Counted from the stretch's first letter, positions 35,721-44,994 are shown. The stretch is DNA of 64,000 bases from Bacteroidota bacterium (GCA_021779195.1 JAJYBB010000004.1:124001-188000), one strand, 5' to 3'. The notes: generated by a model not told the origin, from the letters alone. A program made the numbers and translations.

Positions 35721-38700
35721 ATGGCAAAACAAATTTTTCAGTCCAACTCCCCTACCCGTTGGAAAAGTTTTATCTGGGTATTTAGAATACTTATTGTTTT
35801 CATGCTCATTTTGGCTTCTTCGGTAGCCATATCGCTTTTCAACAAGCGTGATTATGATTTAAAAGTGCTTACTTTTCACGAAAAGAAACTCCCCGACATT
35901 AATAAAGATAATTCAAAGTCTTACGTATCAAAATCAGAACTGGCAGCATTTGCAAAACATGTAAAATACGAACGCAGAAAACGTCCTAACTCTTTCTATT
36001 TCAATAATCTTCCCGTATCTGAAGTTACAAAAAAAATGCTTCCTGTTCGGGCAGGATTTTATGTAAATTGGGATCAAAATTCACTGAATTCATTAGAAAA
36101 AAATATCAGTAAACTTAACGTCGTCATCCCTGAATGGCTTTTTCAAACCAATTCGAAAGGAAAAATTGAATCACGAAAACAAGACAGCATACTTGATTTT
36201 ATTCGAAAAAATGATGTCAGGGTGTTACCTCTTTTAAGCAATTACTATAATAATCATTGGAATGGAGATAGCGTTTATCTTGAATTAAAAAATCCGGTAA
36301 CCCGAAAAAAACTCATTGAAAATATAAAATTAGTATTGGATACTAATGATTTCCAAGGAATTAATGTCGATTTTGAAGATTTGCCGCTCAAAGCCCATCC
36401 ATATTTTGTTCAATTTTCAAAGGAACTTTACACACTTTTGCACGATAACGATTATTTGGTTACCATTGATATTGATCCGGAATCAGAAGGTGTTTCCTAC
36501 AAGGATATTGCTCCATATTACGATCTTATTTTCCTGATGGCATACAACGAACATTATCCAGACAGCAAACCGGGCAGTATCTCGTCGCTTCCTTTTATTG
36601 AAAAATCACTCGATCAGGCAATGCGTGATGTGCCCTCCCAAAAGATAGTTTTAGGCATTGCCGGATACGGTTTTGATTGGCCTCAAGATTCGCTTGGCAC
36701 AAAAATTTCTTATCAGGGATTAATTTCTTTAGCCAAAGAATATGGTCAGGATGTAAGTTTTAGTTTTGAAAATTCTGATATTACCCTCTATTATAACGAT
36801 GACAACGGCATCAACCATGAGGCTCATTTCAACGATGCAGCCTGTAACTATAATGCCATGCGTACGGCTGTTGATTACGGGGCAGGCGGTGTGGCGCTAT
36901 GGTATCTCGGTTCGGAAGACGAACGCATTTGGGATTTCTTTGCACGCGATTTATCTAAAGCGAATTTGAATTCACACCCCTTTAACCTGAAACAATTAGA
37001 ATATATAAGTTCTATTATGTCAGTCAATTACGAAGGAAAAGGAGAAATATTAGAGATGATCAATACACCTGATGAAGGGAAAACTATTTTTCAATATGAC
37101 AAAAACGATCAGTTAATTACCAACGAAGATTATTTGTCGCTTCCGAGCTCGTATATGTTGAAACGTTATGGCATGTCGAACCCCAAAAAAGTAGCACTAA
37201 CCTTTGATGATGGTCCAAACCCTGATTATACACCGAAAATATTAGACATTTTAAAAGAAAATAAAGTGCCAGGCACTTTCTTCGTTACAGGGATTAATAT
37301 TGAAAATAATATCCCGATTATCAAGCGTATGTACGATGAAGGAAATGAAATAGGAAATCATACTTTTACGCATCCAAACTTAGAAATCACCTCCGACAAT
37401 CGTGAAAAAATAGAACTCAGGTCGACCCGATTGCTATTGGAAACAATCTTGGGACACAGTACACTTCTGTTCCGACCACCCTACAATACCGATGCTGAAC
37501 CTAAAAATTTATTCCAAATCAAATCGTTGGCAATAGCTCATGACGAAGGATTTATTTGTGTAACTTCATTCATTGACCCCAATGACTGGGAAATAGGGGT
37601 ATGTGCCGACACTATTGTTTCACGTGCCATTGCACAGCAGCATCTTGGAAACGTAATTCTGCTGCACGATGCAGGAGGTAACCGCGACCAGACGATTCTG
37701 GCACTTCCTCGAATCATTCAATACTACAAAGCACATGGTTATCAGTTTGTAACAGTCTCGGATTTGATGGGTAAAACCAGAAATCAGGTAATGCCGGTGG
37801 TTCAGACAAAATTCTCATTTTCCGACCGACTTGATTATTTATTTTTCTTTATCACCTTTATCTGGCAACATTTTTTACATGGATTTTTCGTAACTGCCAT
37901 TGTATTGATGATTTTCAAATTGTTGCTTGTGGCTTCATTAGCCATTTTACAACGAAGAAAAGAGAAGAAATATGCGCCACTTCTGAACACTGATTTCCAG
38001 CCAAAAGTAAGTATTATTGTTCCGGCTTACAACGAAGAAGTAAATGCAATTCGTACAGTTAACCACTTATTAGATTCTGATTATGGTGATTTTGATGTCA
38101 TTTTTGTAGACGACGGTTCAATAGATCAAACTTTCACCTTGGTTAAAGATGCATTCAAAGGTAATTCCCGTGTAAAAGTATTTTCAAAACTGAATGGAGG
38201 AAAAGCCTCGGCACTAAATTACGGAATACAAAACGCCACCGGTGAAATTTTGGTGTGCATTGATGCCGATACCATGTTGAAATCAGATGCCATTTCGAAA
38301 TTAATTCCACTTTTTATCGATGAAAAAGTGGCTGCAGTTGCTGGAAATGTGCGCGTCGGAAATTCATTGAATTTACTTACCAACTGGCAATCCATAGAGT
38401 ATACATCAAGTCAAAACTTCGACCGTCGAGCTTATGATTATGTGAATTCAATTATCGTAGTGCCCGGAGCAATTGGGGCATTCCGTAAAAAAGCCATGAG
38501 CGAAATTGGAGGTTTTTCGACCGACACATTAGCTGAAGATTGTGATTTAACCTTGAGGTTATTGAGAGCCGGATTTACTATCAAATCAAGCAATGAAGCC
38601 TTGGCATTTACCGAAGCTCCCGAAACCTTGAAAATGTTTATCAAACAACGTTTCCGTTGGTCTTTCGGAATGATGCAAAGTTTCTGGAAACACCGCGATC

Positions 38701-39071
38701 TACTTTTTAGTGTGAAAGAACCAAATTTAGGGTGGATATTACTACCTAATCTATTAGTATACAATTTTATAATTCCAATATTTTCACCAATTGTTGACGT
38801 CTTGTTTATTGCAGGTTTATTTACCCACAATGCACCTATTTACGCTTTTATGTATCTGTTATATTATGTGATCGATGTAATTATTTCGTCTATTGCTTAT
38901 CATTACGATCATCAGCAATTCACACTGCGAAAGGCTATGATGCTTTTTGTGCAACGATTTGTATACCGGCAATTGCTTTTCTACGTTTTGCTGAAAGCCT
39001 ATGTACGTGCCATCAAAGGTGAGATTGCAAGCTGGGGAACATTGAAACGCACAGGAAATGTCAAGAACTAA
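35721..39071 (+). CDS. Trimodular GH18 / polysaccharide deacetylase / glycosyltransferase 2 membrane protein
   Basis: 1116 residues. TM helix about 17-40. Residues 100-420 are a GH18-like barrel with FQGINVDFED (acid Glu219; the first and second Asp of DxxDxDxE are Gln212 and Asn215). Residues 485-690 are a NodB/CE4 deacetylase: LTFDDGPNPDYT (Asp496, Asp497) and NHTFTHPNL near 545-552, ending ILLHDAGGNRDQT. TM segment about 712-740. Residues 760-985 are a processive GT2: VSIIVPAYNEE, VDDGS, DADTM, AEDCDLTL and QRFRW. C-terminal TM helices follow. By analogy with PgaB plus PgaC it may make, deacetylate and trim a beta-linked N-acetylglucosamine polymer; that is inference. Confidence 0.9.
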   Translation: MAKQIFQSNSPTRWKSFIWVFRILIVFMLILASSVAISLFNKRDYDLKVLTFHEKKLPDINKDNSKSYVSKSELAAFAKHVKYERRKRPNSFYFNNLPVSEVTKKMLPVRAGFYVNWDQNSLNSLEKNISKLNVVIPEWLFQTNSKGKIESRKQDSILDFIRKNDVRVLPLLSNYYNNHWNGDSVYLELKNPVTRKKLIENIKLVLDTNDFQGINVDFEDLPLKAHPYFVQFSKELYTLLHDNDYLVTIDIDPESEGVSYKDIAPYYDLIFLMAYNEHYPDSKPGSISSLPFIEKSLDQAMRDVPSQKIVLGIAGYGFDWPQDSLGTKISYQGLISLAKEYGQDVSFSFENSDITLYYNDDNGINHEAHFNDAACNYNAMRTAVDYGAGGVALWYLGSEDERIWDFFARDLSKANLNSHPFNLKQLEYISSIMSVNYEGKGEILEMINTPDEGKTIFQYDKNDQLITNEDYLSLPSSYMLKRYGMSNPKKVALTFDDGPNPDYTPKILDILKENKVPGTFFVTGINIENNIPIIKRMYDEGNEIGNHTFTHPNLEITSDNREKIELRSTRLLLETILGHSTLLFRPPYNTDAEPKNLFQIKSLAIAHDEGFICVTSFIDPNDWEIGVCADTIVSRAIAQQHLGNVILLHDAGGNRDQTILALPRIIQYYKAHGYQFVTVSDLMGKTRNQVMPVVQTKFSFSDRLDYLFFFITFIWQHFLHGFFVTAIVLMIFKLLLVASLAILQRRKEKKYAPLLNTDFQPKVSIIVPAYNEEVNAIRTVNHLLDSDYGDFDVIFVDDGSIDQTFTLVKDAFKGNSRVKVFSKLNGGKASALNYGIQNATGEILVCIDADTMLKSDAISKLIPLFIDEKVAAVAGNVRVGNSLNLLTNWQSIEYTSSQNFDRRAYDYVNSIIVVPGAIGAFRKKAMSEIGGFSTDTLAEDCDLTLRLLRAGFTIKSSNEALAFTEAPETLKMFIKQRFRWSFGMMQSFWKHRDLLFSVKEPNLGWILLPNLLVYNFIIPIFSPIVDVLFIAGLFTHNAPIYAFMYLLYYVIDVIISSIAYHYDHQQFTLRKAMMLFVQRFVYRQLLFYVLLKAYVRAIKGEIASWGTLKRTGNVKN

Positions 39072-39179
39072 ATAATTTTGTAAAGAGCTAACTATAATTT
39101 TTTATTGAACCGTTCTTATTGTTAACATTGAATATCATTTGAATACAATGAAAACATATGGATTATTCTGATATTGATA

Positions 39180-40874
39180 ATGCAAAAAAAACGTTTAGGA
39201 AAGTATTTTGTTATTCTTTTAGTTGTAGGAATTTTAATTTTTTTGACCGAACATTTGTTTTTTCGACTTGACTTGACTTCAGACAAACGTTTCAGTGTGT
39301 CTGAACAAACAAAACAGTTGATGCGCAAAATTGAACAACCATTAGAAGTGGATTTTTATTTGGATGGCGACCTGAACCCCGGCTTTTTAAGATTAAAACG
39401 GGCAGCAGCCGAACTTTTGGAAGAAATGTCGGTATATTCGAATCAACCGATCACTATACATTATATTAATCCTTCATTAGCTGACAATTCGGAGCAACGG
39501 ACAAAAAATTATGACCTTCTTGCTTCTCGTGGATTAACCCCCACGGCGGTTTATGAAAGAGATAATGAAGGAAAATCCATTCAAAAAATCATTTTTCCCT
39601 GGCTTGAAATACACCAACAAAACAAAACGGTAGCAGTAAGTTTACTGCAAAATGTGATGGGAAATTCGGGAGATGAAAATCTAAATATCTCAATCGAAAA
39701 TCTTGAATTTCAGATTACTGACGGTATACGGCGTGTGCTGAACAATAAAATCAGAAAAATTGCATTTATCGAAGGACAGGGCGAACTAAGCGAAGCACAA
39801 ACTTACGATATCAGCCGTTCACTGAGTCGTTACTTTCAAATAGACAGGGGCAAATTAGGACTTAATGCCGCCATATTAAATGAATATAAAGCCATCATAA
39901 TAGCAAAGCCCACACGTCCATTTTCTGAAACCGATAAATTTATTATCGACCAATATATTATGCATGGAGGTAGGGTTTTATGGCTGATTGATGGCGTTCG
40001 GTTAGCGGAACAAAATTTTTCTACCGCCGGCATTTCTCCCGCAATAGACTTGGATGTGAATCTAAACGATCAGCTTTTCAGATATGGTGTGCGTATTAAT
40101 CCGGTTTTATTACAGGATATTCAGTGTGCTTCCGTTCCTGTAAATATTGCACCTGCCGGCGAAACACCACAATTTGAACCAACACCTTGGTATTATTCGC
40201 CTTTACTCTTAACTTCTCCCGAAAATCCGGTTACACGTAATGTTTCAGAAGTAAAAGCTGATTATTGTTCTGCTATCGACTTGGTGGGCGACAATCAAGA
40301 TGTAAAGGCAACTCTTTTGTTAGCTACGTCAAACAACACACACGTGGTGGGTACACCTACTACCATTGATTTAAGCGTAAATCCCAAACCGACTGACAAA
40401 ACTTATTTCAATACAGGATATTTACCTGTTGCAGTTGCTTTGGAAGGAAATTTCGATTCTGATTTTGAAAACCGTATGATTCCCAAAGGATTGACAAATA
40501 CGATGCCTGTAATCCCAAAAAGTATCATTACCAGACAAATTGTGGTCGCCGATGGAGATGTTATTCGCAACGACACTACCTCTGCCGAAACCGATAGCAC
40601 AAGATTGCCACTCGGTTATGATCGGTACACAGGACAACTATATGGAAACAAACAGTTTATAGAGAATTCCATATTGTACCTAACAGATGAAGATGGATGG
40701 ATGCAGCTTCGCTCCCGCTCTCTGAAAATGCGGTTGCTTAATAAACAAATTACCAACGAACAACGGCTGAATTGGCAAATTATAAATACCGCCATTCCAT
40801 TGGTAATTTTCATTATTTTCGGAATTACTTACCAAATATTAAGAAAAAAGAAATATCGGAAAATTACAGACTAA
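39180..40874 (+). CDS. gldG: Gliding-motility-associated ABC transporter substrate-binding protein GldG
   Basis: 564 residues from the ATG at 39180; a TTG two codons earlier is open but less likely. An N-terminal TM helix is followed by the GldG-like start FRLDLTSDKRFSVSEQTKQLMRKIEQPLEVDFYLDGDLNPGFLRLK. The ABC_transp_aux core follows: NLEFQITDGIRRVLNNKIRKIAFIEGQGEL, HGGRVLWLIDGVRL, PWYYSPLL. A C-terminal TM helix (PLVIFIIFGITYQILR) closes it. GldG works with GldA and GldF in flavobacterial gliding, and homologues occur in non-gliders. No gldF or gldA is adjacent. Confidence 0.9.
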   Translation: MQKKRLGKYFVILLVVGILIFLTEHLFFRLDLTSDKRFSVSEQTKQLMRKIEQPLEVDFYLDGDLNPGFLRLKRAAAELLEEMSVYSNQPITIHYINPSLADNSEQRTKNYDLLASRGLTPTAVYERDNEGKSIQKIIFPWLEIHQQNKTVAVSLLQNVMGNSGDENLNISIENLEFQITDGIRRVLNNKIRKIAFIEGQGELSEAQTYDISRSLSRYFQIDRGKLGLNAAILNEYKAIIIAKPTRPFSETDKFIIDQYIMHGGRVLWLIDGVRLAEQNFSTAGISPAIDLDVNLNDQLFRYGVRINPVLLQDIQCASVPVNIAPAGETPQFEPTPWYYSPLLLTSPENPVTRNVSEVKADYCSAIDLVGDNQDVKATLLLATSNNTHVVGTPTTIDLSVNPKPTDKTYFNTGYLPVAVALEGNFDSDFENRMIPKGLTNTMPVIPKSIITRQIVVADGDVIRNDTTSAETDSTRLPLGYDRYTGQLYGNKQFIENSILYLTDEDGWMQLRSRSLKMRLLNKQITNEQRLNWQIINTAIPLVIFIIFGITYQILRKKKYRKITD

Positions 40875-41046
40875 TCAAGTAAATTATTAATGCAGCCTCG
40901 GGTTGTAGAGTTTACCAAGACATGTTCCATTTATACTAAATCATTGATTCATTTCATATTTAACCATTATCAAAACAAACTTTCCGTTTTGAGTAGAATG
41001 TTTAAATTTTAAAATAAACGGATCTCTTCATTTTACAATAGGTCTA

Positions 41047-42150
41047 TTAATAAAATTTCAAGCATACCGGAGCTCCCAATTCAATACGTTTTCCAGTATC
41101 GATAAGCTTTCCGGATTTTTCATTTCGTTTGAAAATGACAATACTATTGCTAAATTGATGTCCCACGAAAATATATTTTCCATCAGGAGTAATCGCAAAA
41201 TTGCGGGGTCCGTCGCCTTCAGTGGGCACTTGATTGATAAAGGTTAGTTTACCATCTTTCCCAACTGCAAAACAGCTGATATTATTTGCAGTACCGCGAT
41301 TGGTTATATATGCGAATCTCTCATCCGGCGATAAATGCACATCTGCTCCCCTGTTGATTTTACCATCATTTCGATCGACGGTTGTTTGTTGAATAATCCG
41401 TAATTTACCGTTGTGATAACTTAGTACGGAAACCGTTGCATCAATTTCGTGTACCAAATACAATCTTCTTCCATCACTTGAAAATGTGGCATGACGCGGA
41501 CCACTTCCTAACTTAACGGTTAAACTGTCATAAATAGTTAAAATATTTTTATTCGATTCGGGATGATATTGATAAATCGAAATTTTATCCGTGCCCAAAT
41601 CATTAGCTAACAAATATTTGCCATCTGGAGTAGGATATACTTGATGCACATGTGGCTCGTTCTGACGTTCACGGTTAATACTTTTCCCCACGTGCTGAAT
41701 TACCTGCAAAACCGGCGTAAGCGAGCCATCAGATTTTCGACCGAAAACAGACAAACTACCTCCACCATAATTGGCCGTAAAAACATTTTTACTAGTCGAA
41801 GAAATATAGCAAGGACCGCCACTTTGCGTCAATGAACAATTCAATGGTTTCAATTTGCCTGTCAACCTATTGAAAGCAAACGCACACGCTTCACTGCCTT
41901 TTTCACTCTCACTTACGGCATATACAAATTTTCCATCTGCTGCAATATTTATATAACTTGGATTTGAAATACCGCTGACTACCTGAATTGGCTTAAAAAT
42001 TCCGCTATTCATATTGATATTATACGAATAAATTCCTTTGCTTTTTCCTGGATCAGTATATGTGCCAATTAGTAAATGATAGGTTTGTCCCATCAGCATC
42101 ATATTCATAATGAGGAATAATGATAATAATAAATTTCGATTTGTTTTCAT
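41047..42150 (-). CDS. Lactonase-family beta-propeller protein (YbhE/Pgl-like), secreted
   Basis: 367 residues with a signal peptide (about 1-21). The propeller repeats are clear: LIGTYTDPGKSKGIYSYNI, ISNPSYINIAADGKFVYAVSE, GGPCYISSTSKNVFTANYGGGSLSVF, NEPHVHQVYPTPDGKYLLANDLGTDKISIYQ, GPRHATFSSDGRRLYLVHE, GPRNFAITPDGKYIFVGHQFSNSIVIFK. This is the lactonase family that includes YbhE 6-phosphogluconolactonase. The signal peptide argues against a cytosolic pentose-phosphate role; the true substrate is unknown. Confidence 0.85.
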   Translation of the reverse strand: MKTNRNLLLSLFLIMNMMLMGQTYHLLIGTYTDPGKSKGIYSYNINMNSGIFKPIQVVSGISNPSYINIAADGKFVYAVSESEKGSEACAFAFNRLTGKLKPLNCSLTQSGGPCYISSTSKNVFTANYGGGSLSVFGRKSDGSLTPVLQVIQHVGKSINRERQNEPHVHQVYPTPDGKYLLANDLGTDKISIYQYHPESNKNILTIYDSLTVKLGSGPRHATFSSDGRRLYLVHEIDATVSVLSYHNGKLRIIQQTTVDRNDGKINRGADVHLSPDERFAYITNRGTANNISCFAVGKDGKLTFINQVPTEGDGPRNFAITPDGKYIFVGHQFSNSIVIFKRNEKSGKLIDTGKRIELGAPVCLKFY

Positions 42151-42353
42151 TTTCTATATAAATTGTATTTTGATTTCAAATGTACAAATAAACAACAAAA
42201 ATTCATCATAATGCAAACAAAGGTAATGATTTTTGTGTTTTGTTGAAAAAAAGTTTTATATATGAATTAACCTGCTGCAATCCAGCAAAAACAAAATAAT
42301 GATCTGAAAACTGGAAAATACGTATAATTATTAACAACAAAAACAAAATAAAA

Positions 42354-42779
42354 ATGGCGAACCAACTTAAAATTAAATCAGAATGGAAGGGCGATTTGAC
42401 CTTCGTAGCGAATATAAACGGACATAAAGTAATTATGGATGCTCCTGAAACTTCCGGTGGTCATGATTTAGGTCCAGGTCCAAAAACGCTTCAATTAGTT
42501 GCCCTAAGTGGTTGCACAGGAATGGATGTAGTATCAATATTAAAAAAAATGCATGTTGCCATTGAAAAATGTACTATCGAAGTTATAGGCGACGTTACAG
42601 ATGAACATCCGAAGCAGTACTCAAAAATGCATGTGATATATGAATTTACCGGAAAAGATCTACCGATTGAAAAATTACAAAAGGCGGTTAAAATGTCCGA
42701 AGAGACCTATTGCGGAGTAGAAGCCTTGTACCGCAAAGCCATTGAAGTAACTTCAGAGATTCGAGTAATAGAAATCTGA
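42354..42779 (+). CDS. OsmC/Ohr family protein
   Basis: 141 residues. OsmC core with two conserved cysteines: one in TLQLVALSGCTGMDVVSIL and one in SEETYCGVEALYRKA. The family includes peroxiredoxin-like hydroperoxide reductases using two redox cysteines; this one resembles the YhfA/YlmI-like group rather than Ohr. Carbonic anhydrase follows after 5 bp, so the two are probably one operon. Confidence 0.85.
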   Translation: MANQLKIKSEWKGDLTFVANINGHKVIMDAPETSGGHDLGPGPKTLQLVALSGCTGMDVVSILKKMHVAIEKCTIEVIGDVTDEHPKQYSKMHVIYEFTGKDLPIEKLQKAVKMSEETYCGVEALYRKAIEVTSEIRVIEI

Positions 42780-42784
42780 TTAAC

Positions 42785-43411
42785 ATGGACTTACAAAATA
42801 TTTTCAGAAACAATCAGCAATGGATTCGTGAAAAAGTACATACTGATCCAGCCTATTTCAAAGAACTGTCTGCCCGGCATCAACCCGAAATTCTGTACAT
42901 CGGATGTGCTGATAGCAGAGTAAGTGCAGAAGAAATGATGGGTGTTCGACCAGGCGAAGTGTTTGTACACCGAAATATAGCCAACATGGTGCCAAATACT
43001 GATCTGAGCTCTATGTCGGTAATTCATTTTGCCGTCGAGCACCTTCGGGTGAAACATATCATCGTATGCGGACATTATTACTGTAATGGCGTGAAATCGG
43101 CTATGCAATCGGCTGATTTGGGTATTTTAAATCCATGGCTGCGCAATATCCGAGATGTATACAGGATTCACAAAACAGAATTAAATTCCATTGCCGATGA
43201 AGAAGAAAGGTATAAACGGCTCGTGGAACTCAATGTACAGGAACAATGTATCAATGTAATGAAAACCCCTGAAGTACAAAAAGCATTCAATACCAAAACA
43301 TTATTCCTTCATGGTTGGGTTTTCGATATTCAAAGTGGAAAATTAATCGATTTAAAAATTGATTTTGATAAAATCATGGAGAATATTCGGGAAATTTATC
43401 GAATAGAATAA
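42785..43411 (+). CDS. Beta-class carbonic anhydrase
   Basis: 208 residues. Zinc ligands Cys41, His97 and Cys100, and the catalytic dyad Asp43/Arg45 in YIGCADSRVSAEEMMG; HRNIANMV near 62-69; and VCGHYYCNGVKSAM. After Cys100 the usual Gly-Gly is Asn-Gly. The protein interconverts CO2 and bicarbonate. It follows osmC closely and ends 22 bp before the recombinase remnant. Confidence 0.93.
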   Translation: MDLQNIFRNNQQWIREKVHTDPAYFKELSARHQPEILYIGCADSRVSAEEMMGVRPGEVFVHRNIANMVPNTDLSSMSVIHFAVEHLRVKHIIVCGHYYCNGVKSAMQSADLGILNPWLRNIRDVYRIHKTELNSIADEEERYKRLVELNVQEQCINVMKTPEVQKAFNTKTLFLHGWVFDIQSGKLIDLKIDFDKIMENIREIYRIE

Positions 43412-43432
43412 ATTATTAAATTTATTCTAATT

Positions 43433-43745
43433 TCAGATATTGAGTCCTCTCTGAAAAGTTATATTCAAAAGGAATTCATTGGTTTTCAATATAAGTCTTA
43501 AATGTGTAGCATCAAAACGAATCGATTCGAGTAAATGTCCTTTCATTGGGTCTTTGTGATAAATAAATCTCTTTCTCAGCATCCCCCCTACTTTTACCCT
43601 GCACTTCATTAAATCCCAATCTGATAAAGCACATTTTATTTTGGTAGAGAAATTTACCTTTTCGCTACTAACAAAATTTAATCCATATATAGCCCTTTTC
43701 GGCTTGAGGATTATACTTGCGAAAATATACATGAATAGTAGTCAT
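43433..43745 (-). pseudogene. Decayed tyrosine recombinase (integrase) N-terminus
   Basis: Two frames combine. From ATG 43745: MTTIHVYFRKYNPQAEKGYI, running IWIKF then stop codons. The next frame gives FVSSEKVNFSTKIKCALSDWDLMKCRVK and later LLESIRFDATHLRLILKTNEF. This is the pattern of the Arm/SAM-like N-terminal DNA-binding domain of Bacteroidetes integrases (FSTxIK, W/DWD, then ESIRxD). A frameshift lies near 43676-43684. The catalytic domain is absent: the carbonic anhydrase gene ends just beyond. Its placement on the 3' side of tRNA-Cys fits an old integration scar. Homology is by pattern only. Confidence 0.6.
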
Positions 43746-43801
43746 AACGGTCTGTTTTCGGGACGAATTATAGTTGTATAAGGGTAACGGTCTGTTTTCG
43801 G
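43745..43801. repeat. Two 17-bp direct repeats between the recombinase remnant and tRNA-Cys
   Basis: TAACGGTCTGTTTTCGG occurs at 43745-43761 and 43785-43801, a period of exactly 40 bp; a partial TCTGTT follows at once. The sites could be recombinase arm or regulatory sites of the lost element. Confidence 0.8.
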
Positions 43802-43849
43802 TCTGTTATGATTGGATCATTGGACATTTGTAACTCATTGAAATACAAT

Positions 43850-43888
43850 TTAAAAACAAAACTCACAATAGAAATTACTGTGAGTTTT
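43850..43888 (-). terminator. Terminator after tRNA-Cys
   Basis: AAAACTCACA pairs with TGTGAGTTTT across an 11-nt loop; on the minus strand TGTTTTT follows. It lies 11 bp past the tRNA 3' end. Confidence 0.85.
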
Positions 43889-43898
43889 GAGGGTTGGG

Positions 43899-43969
43899 AG
43901 GTACTTGGCGGATTCGAACCGCCGTAAACGGTTTTGCAGACCGGCGCCTAGCCACTCGGCCAAAGTACC
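43899..43969 (-). tRNA. tRNA-Cys (anticodon GCA)
   Basis: 71-nt cloverleaf on the minus strand. Acceptor GGTACTT pairs with AAGTACC, with a T (U73) discriminator as expected for Cys. The anticodon loop is CTGCAAA with GCA, and the T-arm contains GGTTCGAATCC. CCA is not encoded. A perfect promoter lies upstream. Confidence 0.95.
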
Positions 43970-43984
43970 ATGTTTTTCGGAGTG

Positions 43985-44015
43985 CAAAGATAGTATAATT
44001 CCAACGTTTACCAAA
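43985..44015 (-). promoter_or_regulatory. Promoter for tRNA-Cys
   Basis: On the minus strand TTTG (44012-44015), 19-nt spacer, TATCTTTG (43985-43992): exact Bacteroidetes consensus at both elements. It ends 15 bp before the tRNA 5' end. Confidence 0.7.
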
Positions 44016-44161
44016 GTTAAAAATAAAATTAATGAGCCCGAGTGAAATAAAAATTGCAGCATGAATAGAATTCCAGTTCGAATAAAACAAAACAATTTGC
44101 TGATTTTTAATGTCATAATAGAAAAAATATCAAAGTTAAAAAAAAGCCTTAAGAATAAGGC

Positions 44162-44635
44162 TTAATGAAATTCATCTGGTTCGGGATGATGATCTGGTCG
44201 CTTGGGTAAGTTTTGCAACAATTTTCGTTTGAAATCACGTTCGGCTTTATAATAATTAAAAAGCGTTTCAGGTGTTAGTAATTTACGTAATTTCAAATGA
44301 TAATTTCTAAAATTCAAGCCCTGGATATATTCAATTTCAGCATATCGATCGTTTATTTCGGCATAATTCGGCTTATTGTTTTTATCGAGCTTCATCACTG
44401 AGTGAAAAAATTCACGATTTCTTAGGTGTTGACTCCATATTGTCTTTTCATATTGTAAAAAGATCGGCTTAACCAGCAGCACTTCACTTGGTGAAAGGTT
44501 GGCTTGTTCAACAATAAATTTCCATTTATGTTCATGCATTTCTTCCACTTTCGCATTGTTCCAATTTTCCTGAGCACTTGCCATTGCACTCAACGCAATC
44601 AACATCAATAAAATGCTCTTCTTTAATACTTTCAT
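44162..44635 (-). CDS. Spy/CpxP-like periplasmic protein in an ECF sigma operon
   Basis: 157 residues from the ATG at 44635, which begins a signal peptide (MKVLKKSILLMLIALSAMASAQ); the open ATG at 44662 adds nine residues without one. The mature part is helical: KWKFIVEQANLSPSEVLLVKPIFLQYEKTIW, NRYAEIEYIQGLNFRNYHLKLRKLLTPETLFNYYKAERDFKRKLL. The 'LSPSE...' and 'LTPETL' segments resemble the LTxxQ repeats of Spy/CpxP chaperone-like sensors. It is third in the operon after the sigma factor and the membrane protein, so a stress-sensing role is plausible but unproven. Confidence 0.65.
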   Translation of the reverse strand: MKVLKKSILLMLIALSAMASAQENWNNAKVEEMHEHKWKFIVEQANLSPSEVLLVKPIFLQYEKTIWSQHLRNREFFHSVMKLDKNNKPNYAEINDRYAEIEYIQGLNFRNYHLKLRKLLTPETLFNYYKAERDFKRKLLQNLPKRPDHHPEPDEFH

Positions 44636-44679
44636 ATTCAAAAAATTTAAATTTACATTCATTTAAAGCTAAGTAAAGC

Positions 44680-44994
44680 TCATTTTGATGGTTCATTCAC
44701 ATAATAATCCATCAATGAACTTTCGTCAACCTGAGATAAAACATACGATTCATAGCGATCTGATTTTTTTACATTATTATTATAAACAGTATAAAAAACC
44801 TGTGCTAAAATTAGAACACCAACAAACATAGCAGCCATATACATCCAAGGCTTCATTAGCTTAGTCATAGCAACATGTTGAGGTGTTATTTGCGTTTCGA
44901 TTTGAAGTGCTAACTGTTCAAAATAGTTTTCAGGGACTTTAAAAGGAAGTTCAGTCCCAACCTCGTCAAGCGATATGTTCATTTTATTTTTCAT
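44680..44994 (-). CDS. Small membrane protein, probable anti-sigma factor
   Basis: 104 residues with one membrane helix at about 49-71 (PWMYMAAMFVGVLILAQVFYTVY). The cytoplasmic N-terminus contains ELPFKVPENYFEQLALQIETQI, a motif common in small Bacteroidetes proteins next to ECF sigma genes. The short periplasmic tail is acidic. It follows the sigma gene by 169 bp and precedes the Spy-like gene by 44 bp. The role is inferred from position and topology. Confidence 0.65.
   Translation of the reverse strand: MKNKMNISLDEVGTELPFKVPENYFEQLALQIETQITPQHVAMTKLMKPWMYMAAMFVGVLILAQVFYTVYNNNVKKSDRYESYVLSQVDESSLMDYYVNEPSK

Noticed and set aside
43850-44116. 88-residue open frame on the minus strand
   Set aside because: It runs straight through the tRNA-Cys gene and its terminator; no signal or family pattern.
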